From Haemophilus parainfluenzae (lineage in GTDB: Bacteria > Pseudomonadota > Gammaproteobacteria > Enterobacterales > Pasteurellaceae): DNA of 64,000 nt. Below are positions 17,733 through 27,641 of the stretch, piece after piece. Under the pieces are notes generated by a model. That model was not told the origin of the DNA. It worked only from the letters and a program-made list of their open reading frames with translations, and did no database searches. The DNA lies in assembly GCF_014931395.1 (NCBI RefSeq), contig NZ_CP063120.1:1223501-1287500 (forward strand), in the 5' to 3' direction. The first letter of the stretch is position 1; every line of letters starts with the position of its first letter. The position numbers were made by a program, and so were the translations under genes.

Positions 17733-18251
17733 TTATTTTTTACCTTTTTGTTGTAATTGGGTCGGAATTAAGACGGTTTGCACACGTGATTTTCCATTAC
17801 CATTGGCTTTTAACTGTTGTTTTTTCACATCATAAGTGATGCGTTCACCGTTAATTTTGCTATCTAATTGTTTTAATTCAGCATTACCGGTCAATGTTAA
17901 GAATTCAGTGCCTAAATCGTAGTGAACTTTATTCGCTCTACCGTCAACAGGTTTACCATCATCAAGTTGCTGGTGGAAGGTAACAGGGCTACCAAATGCT
18001 TCAACAGTTTCTTTTTTACCTGAATTTTCTGGTGGGCGAGTAATAACCACTTTATTGGCTTTAATCAAAATGGAACCTTGCGTAATTACAACGTTATCCG
18101 TAAAGGTTACGACGCTGTTTTCCATATCTAAAGATTGATTATCTGAGACAATATTAATCGGTTTATTGGTATCATCTTTTAACGCAAAAGCAGACAAAGA
18201 AGTCATCATTAACGCTGTTAAAAGCAGAATTTTATTGTTTGTTGATTTCAT
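17733..18251 (-). CDS. lptA: LPS transport periplasmic protein LptA
   Basis: 172 residues. A signal peptide (to about SAFA, residue 23) precedes an OstA-like beta-jellyroll with strands such as NIVSDNQSLDMENSVVTFTDNVVITQGS and VHYDLGTEFLTLTGNAEL. LptA subunits form the periplasmic bridge carrying LPS between LptC and LptD. The C-terminal tail is basic (VLIPTQLQQKGKK). Its start overlaps the 3' end of lptC by 20 bases. Confidence 0.95.
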   Translation of the reverse strand: MKSTNNKILLLTALMMTSLSAFALKDDTNKPINIVSDNQSLDMENSVVTFTDNVVITQGSILIKANKVVITRPPENSGKKETVEAFGSPVTFHQQLDDGKPVDGRANKVHYDLGTEFLTLTGNAELKQLDSKINGERITYDVKKQQLKANGNGKSRVQTVLIPTQLQQKGKK

Positions 18252-18840
18252 AGTATGTTTTTACCTGTTCCTTTAGAGTTGCAACTTGCTGACGTAAATT
18301 TCCGACGAGCTTCAATCCGCTAGAGTTAAAGTTTAATCCGTTAATTTTTACTTGTGTATCGGAAGTAATGTCTTGTGTTTTTAAATTAATTACTGCGGCT
18401 TCAGTCTCAACACGTTGTAGGCGAGATAAAGGATCAAGGCTCTCAGCAACCACACCACCTTCAAGATAGAGCATTTGATCTTTCGTTAATTTTGCCTTTT
18501 TCGCGCTAAGTTTCCAATTTTGTTTTTCTAATTGAATTTTATCGGTTTTCGCTTCTTTATCTTTATTGTCCAAAGAGACATCAAAAAGATAGACTAACGG
18601 CGAAATAAAATCCGTACGACCGTCTTGTGTGTAATATTCCACTTTGTCGGAAATCGCGAGATACTGTTTTTTACCTTCAGGTGAGAATACAGTGGTTTCC
18701 ATTTTATTACCGACGTATTCCGGGCTATCAGGCTTTTTAATGAGGCTTTGTAAATCGCTATGATCTTGATTAAGCGAATAATACCAGCCCAATAAAGCAA
18801 GAGCGATGACACCTAAAATAATATTCCAACGAATATTCAT
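18232..18840 (-). CDS. lptC: LPS export protein LptC
   Basis: 202 residues from the chosen start. A single N-terminal membrane helix (NIILGVIALALLGWYYSLN) anchors a periplasmic OstA-like domain; PDSPEYVGNKMETTVFSPEGKKQYLAISDKVEYY is the conserved family entry (given in part). The start MNIRW at 18840 is chosen because the membrane anchor follows directly, as in other LptC proteins. In-frame starts at 18897 and 18879 would add a polar stretch before the helix. AAGGAAA is about 12 bases upstream, rather far. kdsC and kdsD, its usual upstream partners, are not here; darP is. Confidence 0.92.
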   Translation of the reverse strand: MNIRWNIILGVIALALLGWYYSLNQDHSDLQSLIKKPDSPEYVGNKMETTVFSPEGKKQYLAISDKVEYYTQDGRTDFISPLVYLFDVSLDNKDKEAKTDKIQLEKQNWKLSAKKAKLTKDQMLYLEGGVVAESLDPLSRLQRVETEAAVINLKTQDITSDTQVKINGLNFNSSGLKLVGNLRQQVATLKEQVKTYYEINKQ

Positions 18841-18921
18841 AAATAACGTTTTTTCCTTATAAAAAGGGTAGCCAATCATAGCACTTTTTTGACACAAAGT
18901 GCGCTCAAAAATAGCGGTATT

Positions 18922-19458
18922 TTAGTCTTCTAAAATAAGTGTTTTTAAGATCTGATAAATCTCTCTATAAGCTTTTGACGGCTTATTTTGTTCCTTCTCT
19001 TTCTGTGCTGCACGAATCAAATTACGTAATTGTTGGCGATCCGCAGAAGGATGTTCATTTAACAAATCAGTCAGTGCTGCATCACCTTTCGCAACTAATT
19101 CATCACGTAAGATTTCCAATTTATGCAACATCGCTTGCTGCTGATTATGTTTATTTTCAATTTTTTCTAAAGCTTCACGAATAGGCTCTGCATCAATTGA
19201 GCGTAAGAGCTTACCGATATATTGCAATTGGCGACGACGCGCCTCTTTTTGTAGGCGTTGCGCTAATTCAATGGCATTTTTTAAGCTATCGTCTAGTGGA
19301 ACCTTAGTCAGATTTGCTTTGGTTAAGTTCACCAATTTCTCGCCGAGCTGTTTTAAATCCTCTGCGTCGCGCTTGATTTCACTTTTACTTACCCAAATAA
19401 TCTCTTCTTGGTCTTCATCTTCCCAATCAAAGGCTTCTTTTTTCTTACGTTTTGCCAT
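18922..19458 (-). CDS. darP: Ribosome biogenesis factor DarP (YjgA)
   Basis: 178 residues, mostly charged helices, starting [33 protein letters not shown] (first part only conserved) and containing [11 protein letters not shown], the family signature. In E. coli the protein binds late 50S precursors and aids 23S peptidyl-transferase centre maturation. It stands head to head with pmbA, 88 bases apart, an arrangement shared with many gammaproteobacteria. Confidence 0.93.
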   Translation of the reverse strand: MAKRKKKEAFDWEDEDQEEIIWVSKSEIKRDAEDLKQLGEKLVNLTKANLTKVPLDDSLKNAIELAQRLQKEARRRQLQYIGKLLRSIDAEPIREALEKIENKHNQQQAMLHKLEILRDELVAKGDAALTDLLNEHPSADRQQLRNLIRAAQKEKEQNKPSKAYREIYQILKTLILED

Positions 19459-19546
19459 TCTGTTACCTTATGAAAAATTTGGTGCATTTTAGCATAAACT
19501 TTCAAAATAAGATAAAATGGCGCAAATTTTTAATAGGATTATCACC

Positions 19547-20902
19547 ATGAAAACAGCAGAAAATTTAACCGCACTTTTAAAATCTCAAGAGCAAACATTG
19601 CGAGATGCAGTCAGTTTTGCTATTGAAACCGCCCAGAAAGCGGGCGCCACCGCTGAAGTAGGTGTGACAAAAGTGAGTGGTTTATCGGTTTCAACCCGTC
19701 TGCAAGAGATTGAAAATGTTGAATTTACTAACGATGGGGCATTAGGTATTTCTGTTTATTTAGGCCAACAAAAAGGCAATGCGTCCACCTCAGATTTAAG
19801 TGAAGAAGCGATTAAAAACACCGTCGAAGCCGCGCTCGCTATTGCAAAATATACTTCGCCAGATGATTGCACAGGGCTAGCAGATAAAGAACTAATGGCT
19901 TTTGAAGCCCCCGATTTAGAACTTTATCATGAGGCAAGTGTTGATGTTGAACAGGCTACAAAATTAGCTTTAGAGGCTGAAAAATCAGCGTTGGAATACG
20001 ATGCTAAAATCGTGAATAGTAATGGAGCAAGCTTTAATTCACATACAGGCGTGCGTGTTTATGGCAATACACACGGCATGTTACAAAGTTACTTATCTAG
20101 CCGTTATTCTTTATCTTGTTCGGTGATTGGTGGCGAGCTAGATCAACTGGAAAATGACTACGAATACACGGTTTCACGTGAGTTTGAAGCGCTTTCTTCA
20201 CCGGATTGGGTTGGGCAAAATTGTGCGAAAAAAGTGATTGCGCGTTTAAATCCACAAAAATTAACAACACGTGAAGTACCTGTGATTTTCTTAAATGATG
20301 TGGCAACAGGATTAATTTCTCATTTAACGGGGGCGATTAGTGGCGGCAGCTTATATCGTAAATCCAGTTTCTTGCTCGATCATCTTGGAAAACAAGTATT
20401 GCCAGATTGGTTCCAAATCAGTGAGCGCCCTCATTTGTTAAGACGTTTAGCCTCTACGCCTTTTGATAGCGAAGGGGTTCGCACACAGAATCTTGAGATT
20501 ATTCAAGATGGCGTGTTGCAAACCTATTTGCTCACCAGTTACAGCGGTAGAAAAATGGGCATGCAAAGTACTGGTCATGCAGGTGGTATTCACAACTGGC
20601 TTGTAAAACCAAATTTAATGGGGGGATTGACCGCACTTTTACGTCAGATGGACACTGGTTTATTGGCTACCGATGTCATGGGGCAAGGCGTAAATATTGT
20701 AACCGGTGATTATTCCCGTGGTGCAGCCGGTTTCTGGGTGGAAAACGGTGAAATCCAATATCCTGTTGCTGAAATTACCATTGCCGGTCAATTACAAGAT
20801 ATGTTGAAAAATATTGTGGCAGTAGCAGATGATGTTGAGCATCGATCCAATATCCAAACTGGTTCAATCTTACTCGACAAGATGAAAATTTCAGGGAATT
20901 AA
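19547..20902 (+). CDS. pmbA: Metalloprotease subunit PmbA (TldE)
   Basis: 451 residues from the ATG at 19547. TldE/PmbA pairs with TldD as a heterodimeric zinc protease that matures microcins and degrades unfolded peptides and CcdA; TldE itself lacks the catalytic motif. Conserved parts are DGALGISVYLGQQKGNAST, TPFDSEGVRTQ and GDYSRGAAGFWVENGEI. AGGA lies 9 bases before the ATG; an in-frame ATG ten codons upstream (19517) lacks a ribosome site. An uptake core (ACCGCACTTTTA) encodes residues TALLK at the N-terminus and a second lies near 20628. Confidence 0.94.
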   Translation: MKTAENLTALLKSQEQTLRDAVSFAIETAQKAGATAEVGVTKVSGLSVSTRLQEIENVEFTNDGALGISVYLGQQKGNASTSDLSEEAIKNTVEAALAIAKYTSPDDCTGLADKELMAFEAPDLELYHEASVDVEQATKLALEAEKSALEYDAKIVNSNGASFNSHTGVRVYGNTHGMLQSYLSSRYSLSCSVIGGELDQLENDYEYTVSREFEALSSPDWVGQNCAKKVIARLNPQKLTTREVPVIFLNDVATGLISHLTGAISGGSLYRKSSFLLDHLGKQVLPDWFQISERPHLLRRLASTPFDSEGVRTQNLEIIQDGVLQTYLLTSYSGRKMGMQSTGHAGGIHNWLVKPNLMGGLTALLRQMDTGLLATDVMGQGVNIVTGDYSRGAAGFWVENGEIQYPVAEITIAGQLQDMLKNIVAVADDVEHRSNIQTGSILLDKMKISGN

Positions 20903-20917
20903 TAAATTTTATAAAAA

Positions 20918-20932
20918 TGATAATAATTCTTA
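20918..20932 (+). promoter_or_regulatory. Fur box ahead of the pmbA-hpt small RNA
   Basis: TGATAATAATTCTTA has a perfect left half of the Fur 7-1-7 site (TGATAAT-n-ATTATCA) and five of seven bases on the right. It directly abuts the -35 hexamer at 20933, a position suited to repression by iron-loaded Fur. Confidence 0.7.
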
Positions 20933-20960
20933 TTGACAGATGATTTCTTTCTGCTACTAT
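20933..20960 (+). promoter_or_regulatory. Strong sigma-70 promoter of the small RNA
   Basis: A consensus -35 TTGACA (20933-20938) and -10 TACTAT (20955-20960) are separated by 16 bases. There is no reading frame directly after it; a terminator follows about 100 bases on. Confidence 0.78.
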
Positions 20961-20966
20961 ACGCAC

Positions 20967-21064
20967 ATCTGTTTCGTAGCGATTGCAGGTTGCTTCAACA
21001 GGTAGAGTAGAAAGTAAATTCGTTAGGGTTAAAAAGGCTGAAGGTTTAAACTTCAGCCTTTTTT
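20967..21064 (+). ncRNA. Fur-controlled small RNA, HrrF candidate
   Basis: Predicted transcript of about 98 bases, from about 7 bases past the -10 box to the T-run of a strong intrinsic terminator. No start codon with a ribosome site and no meaningful open frame lies within it. The body has a C- and T-mixed 5' part followed by a single-stranded-looking stretch (20985-21030), then the terminator hairpin. A Fur-repressed RNA of this size recalls HrrF, the iron-responsive sRNA reported in nontypeable H. influenzae, and RyhB in function. I cannot confirm sequence identity with HrrF. It could instead be a leader of hpt, but the terminator 42 bases before hpt argues against this. Confidence 0.65.
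21031..21064 (+). terminator. Terminator of the small RNA
   Basis: AAGGCTGAAG (21034-21043) pairs perfectly with CTTCAGCCTT (21051-21060) around a seven-base loop, followed by a T-run to 21064. Confidence 0.9.
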
Positions 21065-21105
21065 ATTGTAGAATACGCAAACGATTAAATTAAAAAGGAA
21101 AGACC

Positions 21106-21645
21106 ATGAAAAAACACCACGTCGATATTATGATTTCAGAAGCGGATGTCCGTAGTCGCATAGCTGAACTTGGCGCGGAAATTACGCATTTTTATCAACA
21201 AAAAGCCATTGATAAACTGATTGTTGTCGGTCTTTTACGTGGTTCATTTATGTTCATGGCCGATCTGGTGCGTGAATTAAAATTGCCGGTAGAAGTCGAG
21301 TTTATGACCACTTCAAGCTATGGTAGCGGAATGACAAGTAATCACGATGTGAAAATTACGAAAGATCTTGAAGGGGATATTCGTAATGAACACGTGCTAA
21401 TTGTTGAGGACATTATTGATACGGGTTACACCCTTGAAAAAGTGCGTGGTATTTTAAATTTACGCGATCCTGCAAGCTTGGCGATTTGTACCTTGTTAGA
21501 TAAACCTTCTCGTCGAGAAGTTGAAGTGCCTGTTGAATGGATTGGTTTTTCTATTCCGGATGAATTTGTTGTCGGCTATGGTATTGATTACGCTCAACGT
21601 TATCGTAATCTAGGCTATATTGGTAAAGTGGTTATAGACGAATAA
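21106..21645 (+). CDS. hpt: Hypoxanthine phosphoribosyltransferase
   Basis: 179 residues. It salvages hypoxanthine (and guanine less well) to IMP/GMP with PRPP. The PRPP loop [17 protein letters not shown] lies at about residues 98-114, the flexible loop SSYGSGM near 70, and the C-terminal base pocket [11 protein letters not shown] near 160. AAGGAAAG precedes the ATG at 7 bases. It has its own terminator pair with der downstream. No purine-repressor site is recognised. Confidence 0.96.
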   Translation: MKKHHVDIMISEADVRSRIAELGAEITHFYQQKAIDKLIVVGLLRGSFMFMADLVRELKLPVEVEFMTTSSYGSGMTSNHDVKITKDLEGDIRNEHVLIVEDIIDTGYTLEKVRGILNLRDPASLAICTLLDKPSRREVEVPVEWIGFSIPDEFVVGYGIDYAQRYRNLGYIGKVVIDE

Positions 21646-21659
21646 TTTATTTTTCAATA

Positions 21660-21701
21660 AAAAGAGCGGTCAAAATTCACAGTGATTTTTGACCGCTCTT
21701 T
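21660..21701. terminator. Convergent terminator between hpt and der
   Basis: AAAGAGCGGTCAAAA (21661-21675) pairs with TTTTGACCGCTCTTT (21687-21701). Both arms are a variant uptake core (GAGCGGTC). It serves both strands. Confidence 0.88.
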
Positions 21702-21712
21702 GTTTGTTAAGA

Positions 21713-23233
21713 TTAGCGTTTTGCTTTTTTGATAAACTTCATCAAGCGTTTACGTTTACGTAATTGGTTTGGTGTGAGTTTATTTTTTCTACCCGCGAAT
21801 GGGTTTGAACCTTCTTGGAATAGCAAGCGAATTGGCGAACCAATAATTTTCAAACTCTTACGATAATAATTAGATAAATAACGTTTGTATGAATCCGGTA
21901 ATTTATCCATTTGGTTACCATGCACCACGATAATTGGTGGGTTATAACCACCTGGGTGAGCATATTTTAATTTAATACGACGACCGCCAATCATTGGTGG
22001 TTGATGCTCATCCGTTGCCATTTGTAAAATACGGGTGAGAAGGGACGTCGTCATTTTTTGCGTCGCACAAGCATAAGCTTCTTTAATCGAATCAAAAAGA
22101 TTACCCACGCCACTACCGTGTAAAGCAGAAATAAAATGTACACGGGCAAAGTCGATGAAATCAAGACGGCGATCTAATTCAGATTTGACGCGATCTTTCA
22201 CATCTTGATCTAAGCCATCCCATTTATTCACGACGATCACGAGTGAGCGTCCTGCATTTAAGATAAAGCCAAGTAGAGAGAGATCTTGGTCTGAAATGTT
22301 TTCACGCGCATCAATTGTGAGTAATACCACGTTTGCATCTTGAATTGCTTGTAATGTTTTGATGACAGAGAATTTCTCAACGGCTAAATGCACTTTACCA
22401 CGTTTGCGCACACCTGCTGTATCAATCAAGGTGTATTGCTGACCATCGCGTTCCATTGGAATATAGATACTGTCACGCGTTGTGCCTGGCATGTCGTAAA
22501 CGACCACGCGATCTTCACCTAAAATACGATTGGTTAATGTGGATTTACCGACGTTTGGACGGCCTACAATCGCAATTTTGATATTTTTATCTTGTTCTTC
22601 TTCAAGCTCTTCGTCTAATGCCTCATCAATTAATAATGTATCGTCTTCTGAATCGAAGTCAAATTCGTGATCCCATTCATCTTTTTCTTCTTCATCAGAA
22701 GTGCGGTCATTTTCTGCTTCGTTTTCTTGTAATTTTTCCGCTAAAGGGGCAAGTACTTGCTCCATTAATTGAGTCACGCCACGGCCTTGTGATGCGGCGA
22801 TTTGTTCAATTTCACCTAAGCCTAATTGATAAAATTCCGCACAGTGTGAGTCTGCATCAATACCGTCAGTTTTATTTGCTACAACTACGGTTGTTTTATT
22901 AGTGCGTTGGCGTAAGTAATTGGCAATGCCAATGTCTGCAGCCGTTAAACCTGCGCGCGCATCTACTAAGAAAAGCACCACATCGGCTTCTTCAATCGCT
23001 AATAAGGATTGCTCCGCCATTTTTTCTTCAACGCCTTTTTCAGTGCCATCAATACCGCCGGTATCGATTACAATGAAATCATAGCCAGAAATATTGGCAT
23101 GACCGTATTTACGATCTCGGGTTAAACCAGGGAAGTCTGCGACAAGCGCATCACGAGTACGGGTTAAACGGTTGAATAGGGTGGATTTGCCTACGTTTGG
23201 GCGACCCACTAAGGCAACGACAGGAGTTGTCAT
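21713..23233 (-). CDS. der: Ribosome-associated GTPase Der (EngA)
   Basis: 506 residues. It has two tandem GTPase domains and a C-terminal KH-like domain, and is needed for 50S assembly. G1 motifs GRPNVGKST occur at about residues 10-18 and again near 222; DTGGID and DTAGVR are the G3 motifs; NKTD and NKWD the G4 motifs. The linker (about 165-215) is strongly acidic. The C-terminus is basic ([15 protein letters not shown]). An uptake core lies in the linker at 22694. It is transcribed toward hpt and begins after two tRNA-Asp genes on the same strand. Confidence 0.97.
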   Translation of the reverse strand: MTTPVVALVGRPNVGKSTLFNRLTRTRDALVADFPGLTRDRKYGHANISGYDFIVIDTGGIDGTEKGVEEKMAEQSLLAIEEADVVLFLVDARAGLTAADIGIANYLRQRTNKTTVVVANKTDGIDADSHCAEFYQLGLGEIEQIAASQGRGVTQLMEQVLAPLAEKLQENEAENDRTSDEEEKDEWDHEFDFDSEDDTLLIDEALDEELEEEQDKNIKIAIVGRPNVGKSTLTNRILGEDRVVVYDMPGTTRDSIYIPMERDGQQYTLIDTAGVRKRGKVHLAVEKFSVIKTLQAIQDANVVLLTIDARENISDQDLSLLGFILNAGRSLVIVVNKWDGLDQDVKDRVKSELDRRLDFIDFARVHFISALHGSGVGNLFDSIKEAYACATQKMTTSLLTRILQMATDEHQPPMIGGRRIKLKYAHPGGYNPPIIVVHGNQMDKLPDSYKRYLSNYYRKSLKIIGSPIRLLFQEGSNPFAGRKNKLTPNQLRKRKRLMKFIKKAKR

Positions 23234-23304
23234 AAAAATATCTCTGTAAAGTGTAAATTTGGTTAATTATAGCGAATGTTGGCTGGCAGGTAAAATTCGG
23301 GCAT

Positions 23305-23327
23305 AAAAAAAGCACCTTCAGGTGCTT
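23305..23327 (-). terminator. Terminator of the tRNA-Asp pair
   Basis: AAGCACC (23310-23316) pairs with GGTGCTT (23321-23327). On the minus strand a T-run follows. It lies 18 bases past the first tRNA and before der. Confidence 0.85.
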
Positions 23328-23344
23328 CATTATCTCGGCTTAAT

Positions 23345-23421
23345 TGGCGGAATGGACGGGACTCGAACCCGCGACCCCCTGCGTGACAGGCAGGTATTCT
23401 AACCAGCTGAACTACCACTCC
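23345..23421 (-). tRNA. tRNA-Asp (GTC)
   Basis: 77 bases including encoded CCA. Acceptor GGAGTGG pairs with CCATTCC with one G-T pair; the anticodon stem-loop CCTGCCTGTCACGCAGG places GTC in the loop; the T-loop reads GGTTCGAGTC. It is identical in sequence to the copy at 23449 and downstream of it in transcription. Confidence 0.96.
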
Positions 23422-23448
23422 GTGAGCATATTAAGACAAGTTTTAAAT

Positions 23449-23525
23449 TGGCGGAATGGACGGGACTCGAACCCGCGACCCCCTGCGTGACAGGCAGGTA
23501 TTCTAACCAGCTGAACTACCACTCC
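23449..23525 (-). tRNA. tRNA-Asp (GTC), second copy
   Basis: 77 bases, same sequence as the copy at 23345, with anticodon GTC and encoded CCA. The two genes are 27 bases apart and probably form one transcript ending at the terminator at 23305. Confidence 0.96.
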
Positions 23526-23612
23526 GCTAAGTGCTGGGTATAATAATGATGAACGTTAAAACCGTCAATCTTTTTTTTCTTTTTTATGTTTATCTGATTA
23601 ATAGATAACCGA

Positions 23613-24374
23613 TTAATGTGAGGTTTCATCCCCCGTACGAATAGACCAAAAACATTTGCCATCGCTTTTTTTATTGACCAATTTAAGGAAATCTAAATGG
23701 GCTTGGAGTTCATCATCAGTGGGTTGTAACACTTTTAAATTTTGCGAAAAATTGACCGCACTTTGAAGATCTTGAACATTGGCTGTCGTTTGGATAATCG
23801 AACTATCCGCATGCTCTTCATCAAATAAGCTGGTTTGACCGCCTGTCATGGATAAATAAACGTCGGCTAAAATCTCCGCATCCAGTAACGCGCCGTGGAG
23901 TGTGCGTTTGCTGTTATCAATGCCTAAACGATCACACAACGCATCTAAGCTATTACGTTTCCCAGGATACATTTGGCGCGCCATTTGCAACGTATCGGTG
24001 ACGAGGCAAATGTCGGTCGTTTTGATATCTAACCCAAGTTTACGGAATTCATAGTCCATAAAGCCCACGTCGAAGGGAGCGTTGTGAATCAGCAGTTCAG
24101 CACCACGAATATATTCAATAAAGTCTTGTGCAATCGTTTTGAAATCCGGTTTATCTGCAAGCATTTCATCCGTAATACCGTGAACTTTAATGGCATCGGG
24201 ATCAACCAAACGATCCGGCTTAATATAAATATGGAAATTATTGCCCGTATATTTACGGTTGATCATTTCCACCGCGCCAATTTCAATAATGCAATGTCCT
24301 TCGTAATGCGCACCAATTTGGTTCATACCGGTGGTTTCAGTATCCAGTACAATTTGGCGATCCGGATTTATCAT
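23613..24374 (-). CDS. dnaQ: DNA polymerase III epsilon subunit
   Basis: 253 residues. It is the 3'-5' proofreading exonuclease of the replicative polymerase. The DEDDh exonuclease motifs are visible: VLDTETTG at residues 9-16 (ExoI), [13 protein letters not shown] near 97 (ExoII) and [14 protein letters not shown] near 160 (ExoIII, catalytic His and Asp). The C-terminal third, variable in the family, binds the polymerase subunit. It diverges from rnhA with 59 bases between start codons, as in E. coli. Confidence 0.96.
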   Translation of the reverse strand: MINPDRQIVLDTETTGMNQIGAHYEGHCIIEIGAVEMINRKYTGNNFHIYIKPDRLVDPDAIKVHGITDEMLADKPDFKTIAQDFIEYIRGAELLIHNAPFDVGFMDYEFRKLGLDIKTTDICLVTDTLQMARQMYPGKRNSLDALCDRLGIDNSKRTLHGALLDAEILADVYLSMTGGQTSLFDEEHADSSIIQTTANVQDLQSAVNFSQNLKVLQPTDDELQAHLDFLKLVNKKSDGKCFWSIRTGDETSH

Positions 24375-24433
24375 TGTTCTACCTATCTCTTTCCTTTAAA
24401 ATACTGCCTATTTTACACAAGCTCGAATTAGTT

Positions 24434-24895
24434 ATGCAAAAACAGATTGAAATTTTTACGGATGGATCTTGCCTCGGCAATCCGGGAGCCGGTGGCATAG
24501 GAATTGTCCTTCGCTATAAACAGCATGAAAAACATATTTCAAAAGGGTATTTCAAAACCACGAATAATCGCATGGAATTACGAGCTGTGATTGAGGCCTT
24601 AAATAGCTTGAAAGAGCCTTGCCATGTAACGCTTTATAGCGATAGCCAATATATGAAAAATGGCATCACACAATGGATTTACAATTGGAAGAAAAACAAT
24701 TGGAAAGCCAGCACGGGCAAAGCGGTAAAAAATCAGGATTTATGGATTGCATTAGATCAGGCGATTCAAACCCATAACATTGATTGGCAGTGGGTGAAAG
24801 GCCATTCAGGTCATCGTGAAAATGAAATTTGTGATGAATTAGCCAAACAAGGTGCAGAAAATCCAACTTTCGAAGATATTGGTTACGAAGGCTAG
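24434..24895 (+). CDS. rnhA: Ribonuclease HI
   Basis: 154 residues, the usual length. It degrades RNA in RNA-DNA hybrids. The catalytic acidic residues sit in [12 protein letters not shown] (D10), [11 protein letters not shown] (E48), YSDSQY (D70) and the late EICDELAK (Asp), with the basic handle [15 protein letters not shown]. The frame is open further upstream to 24374 but that part lies within the dnaQ promoter area and lacks the conserved N-terminus, so MQKQIEIF is the start. Confidence 0.96.
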   Translation: MQKQIEIFTDGSCLGNPGAGGIGIVLRYKQHEKHISKGYFKTTNNRMELRAVIEALNSLKEPCHVTLYSDSQYMKNGITQWIYNWKKNNWKASTGKAVKNQDLWIALDQAIQTHNIDWQWVKGHSGHRENEICDELAKQGAENPTFEDIGYEG

Positions 24896-24919
24896 TCTGC
24901 ACCTGGTTTTAAAGTGCGG

Positions 24920-25780
24920 CTATTCTTGATAACGAATTAAACCTTCCTGCTGCGTGGTGGCAATTAGTGTGCCATCTGCAGCAAAAATTTGTCCTCTCGC
25001 TAAACCACGTCCGGCAAAAGCATTGTTACTTTCAATGGCATGTAAGTGCCAATTATTTAAATTGAAAGGGCGGTGGAACCAAATACTGTGGTCGATTGTG
25101 GCCACTTTCATCCCTTTCTGTAAAAAGCCTTTCCCATGTGGGTGAAGTGCGGTCAAAATACAGTGGAAATCAGAAAAATAGGCCAAGAGACATTGTTGAG
25201 TTTGCAAATCTAATGGTGCCTCTCCATTGGTTTTAAACCAAGCATATTGTTCAGGGGGGAGTTCTCGACCATCAAATGGATTGTTCAAATATCGGCTATG
25301 AATTTGAAATGGTCGTTCTTGGGCAAATTTTTCACTCAAGCTTTCAGGCAAAGTTTGCGCCACTTTTAACATGATTTCGTGCTCATCAATACATTGTTCT
25401 GGCCCCGGCACTTGCGGCATAACGGATTGATGGTCAAAGCCTTCTTCAGGTACTTGAAATGAGGCGGTGACGTGACAAATCACATTTTTATGCTGAATAG
25501 CTTTTACGCGTAATGCAGAAAAATTGCGCCCTTCACGTAAAGTTTCCACGTCATAAATAATCGGGTATTGACTGTCGCCAGGTGCCAAAAAGTAAGCATG
25601 GCAAGAGTGGAGTACGCGCTCAGGCGGGGCAACTTGCATCGCGGCAGAAAGCGATTGTGCCACAACCTGACCGCCAAATACTTGGCGAAAACCTAAGTCT
25701 TCACAGGCTCCGCGAAAGATAAGATCATCAATTTTTTCTAATTTTAACAATTCGATGAGTTGATTTAATTTATCCGACAT
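24920..25780 (-). CDS. tesB: Acyl-CoA thioesterase II
   Basis: 286 residues with two hotdog domains. TesB hydrolyses medium- and long-chain acyl-CoA. Conserved segments include VFGGQVVAQSLSAA near residue 34, HSCHAYFLAPGD near 59, the second-domain DHSIWFHRPF near 230 and ESNNAFAGRGLARGQIF near 252, which hold the catalytic Asp/Thr/Gln set of the family. AAGGAAA lies 7 bases before the ATG. It is downstream of ychF on the same strand but separated by a terminator. Confidence 0.94.
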   Translation of the reverse strand: MSDKLNQLIELLKLEKIDDLIFRGACEDLGFRQVFGGQVVAQSLSAAMQVAPPERVLHSCHAYFLAPGDSQYPIIYDVETLREGRNFSALRVKAIQHKNVICHVTASFQVPEEGFDHQSVMPQVPGPEQCIDEHEIMLKVAQTLPESLSEKFAQERPFQIHSRYLNNPFDGRELPPEQYAWFKTNGEAPLDLQTQQCLLAYFSDFHCILTALHPHGKGFLQKGMKVATIDHSIWFHRPFNLNNWHLHAIESNNAFAGRGLARGQIFAADGTLIATTQQEGLIRYQE

Positions 25781-25802
25781 TGTTTTTTCCTTTTAGAAAT
25801 AC

Positions 25803-25827
25803 AAAAAGACCGCATAGTTATGCGGTC
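25803..25827 (-). terminator. Terminator of ychF
   Basis: AGACCGCA (25807-25814) pairs with TGCGGTCT (25820-25827), with a T-run on the minus strand at 25803-25807. It lies 10 bases past the ychF stop and 22 bases before the tesB start. Confidence 0.85.
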
Positions 25828-25837
25828 TGAATTGTTT

Positions 25838-26929
25838 TTATACGTTAAAGCGGAAGTGCATGACATCACCATCTTGGACGATATAGTCTTTACCTTCTAA
25901 GCGCCATTTACCTGCTTCTTTTGCACCATTTTCACCTTTGAATTGGATGAAGTCATCGTAAGCAATTACTTCTGCACGGATAAAGCCTTTTTCAAAGTCT
26001 GTGTGGATGACAGCGGCCGCTTTAGGGGCGGTTGCGCCAACAGAAACCGTCCATGCGCGAACTTCTTTCACACCCGCAGTGAAGTAGGTTTGAAGATTTA
26101 ATAAGGCATAACCTGCACGAATTACACGGTTTAAGCCAGGTTCTTCAATCCCAAGATCTTGTAAAAATTCGATTTTTTCATCGTCATCAAGTTCAGCAAT
26201 TTCTGCTTCGATCGCTGCACATACAGGCACCACAACAGAGCCTTCTTTTTCTGCAAACTCCCGCACTTTGTCTAAATATGGGTTATTTTCAAAACCGTCT
26301 TCATTCACGTTCGCAATGTACATGGTTGGTTTTAATGTGAGGAAGTTATAGCTTTTAATTGCTAATAACTCATCTTTATCTAAAGGAACAGAACGAATCA
26401 TGCCTGCTTCAGAAAGTACAGGAAGGATTTTTTCCATCACAGATAGCTCAAATTTTGCGTCTTTATCGCCACCTTTAGCACGTTTTTGTAAACGTTGGAT
26501 TGCACGTTCACAGCTGTCTAAGTCAGCAAGGGCTAATTCGGTATTGATGGTTTCGATATCACTTAATGGATCGATCTTACCTGCAACGTGCACGATGTCA
26601 TCATTTTCAAAACAACGAACAACATGACCAATTGCATCAGTTTCACGGATGTTAGCTAAGAATTTATTCCCTAAGCCTTCACCTTTACTTGCACCCGCAA
26701 CCAAACCAGCAATATCCACAAACTCCATGGTGGTTGGCAACACACGTTCTGGTTTAACAATTTCCGCTAACGCATCTAAACGCGGATCCGGCATTGGTAC
26801 CACGCCAGTATTCGGTTCGATGGTACAGAACGGATAGTTTGCCGCTTCGATACCTGCTTTGGTTAATGCATTAAAAAGGGTAGATTTACCGACGTTTGGC
26901 AAACCAACGATACCACATTTAAATCCCAT
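25838..26929 (-). CDS. ychF: Redox-regulated ATPase YchF
   Basis: 363 residues. YchF is an Obg-related protein that binds ATP rather than GTP and associates with ribosomes. GLPNVGKST (residues 8-16) is the P-loop, DIAGLV the G3 motif, and NVNE in place of NKxD at about residue 202 marks the ATP-binding branch. A coiled coil follows the G domain and a TGS domain closes the protein ([21 protein letters not shown]). It commonly neighbours pth, as here. Confidence 0.96.
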   Translation of the reverse strand: MGFKCGIVGLPNVGKSTLFNALTKAGIEAANYPFCTIEPNTGVVPMPDPRLDALAEIVKPERVLPTTMEFVDIAGLVAGASKGEGLGNKFLANIRETDAIGHVVRCFENDDIVHVAGKIDPLSDIETINTELALADLDSCERAIQRLQKRAKGGDKDAKFELSVMEKILPVLSEAGMIRSVPLDKDELLAIKSYNFLTLKPTMYIANVNEDGFENNPYLDKVREFAEKEGSVVVPVCAAIEAEIAELDDDEKIEFLQDLGIEEPGLNRVIRAGYALLNLQTYFTAGVKEVRAWTVSVGATAPKAAAVIHTDFEKGFIRAEVIAYDDFIQFKGENGAKEAGKWRLEGKDYIVQDGDVMHFRFNV

Positions 26930-26996
26930 GATGTTTTCCTTATTGTGAGCGTAAGTGCTGTTAAAGTTTATGGTGTTTTTTCACCGCACTTTTGAG

Positions 26997-27581
26997 TTAA
27001 ATTTTAAAACTGTTTAAGCGATTGGTGGCTTTCACCATGCCTTCTTTGAAAAGCAATTCAATGCAATCGGTGGCTTCGTCTAACGCTTTATCGAGTGCTT
27101 CTCTTTCTGCAGGCGCAGGTTTGTTAAGCACAAAACCTGAAACTAAATCACGGTGTCCAGGATGACCAATACCAATGCGTAAACGATAGAAATTGTTGCT
27201 GTTACCAAGCTGAGCCACGATATCTTTTAAACCATTGTGTCCGCCATGTCCGCCACCTTGTTTGAGTTTTACGGTGCCCGGCGGTAAGTCTAATTCATCG
27301 TGTAGTACTAAAATTTCTTCTGGTTTGATGCGATAAAAATTAGCAAGTGCACCCACGGCTTTTCCGCTTAAATTCATAAACGTCGTTGGCACTAAAAAAC
27401 GGACTTCTTTGCCGTTAATCAGTGTTTTTCCTACATAACCGAAGAATTTATTTTCTGCATTAAGCGAAACATTAAAGCGACGAGCCAAACGCTCAATCAG
27501 CCATTCACCTGCATTGTGGCGGGTTTCTGCATATTTATCGCCAGGGTTTCCTAGCCCCACGATGAGTTTAATTTCAGACAT
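26997..27581 (-). CDS. pth: Peptidyl-tRNA hydrolase
   Basis: 194 residues. It frees tRNA from drop-off peptidyl-tRNAs. [19 protein letters not shown] carries the conserved Asn11 and catalytic His21; [20 protein letters not shown] (Asp94) and [13 protein letters not shown] (Asn/His) complete the site. It is followed by ychF (67 bases), a common operon. Confidence 0.97.
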   Translation of the reverse strand: MSEIKLIVGLGNPGDKYAETRHNAGEWLIERLARRFNVSLNAENKFFGYVGKTLINGKEVRFLVPTTFMNLSGKAVGALANFYRIKPEEILVLHDELDLPPGTVKLKQGGGHGGHNGLKDIVAQLGNSNNFYRLRIGIGHPGHRDLVSGFVLNKPAPAEREALDKALDEATDCIELLFKEGMVKATNRLNSFKI

Positions 27582-27641
27582 AGTTTTCCGCTTGAATAAA
27601 AATAGTGGCGTATTGTAGCGAAAAAGGGCTAATTTCTCAAT

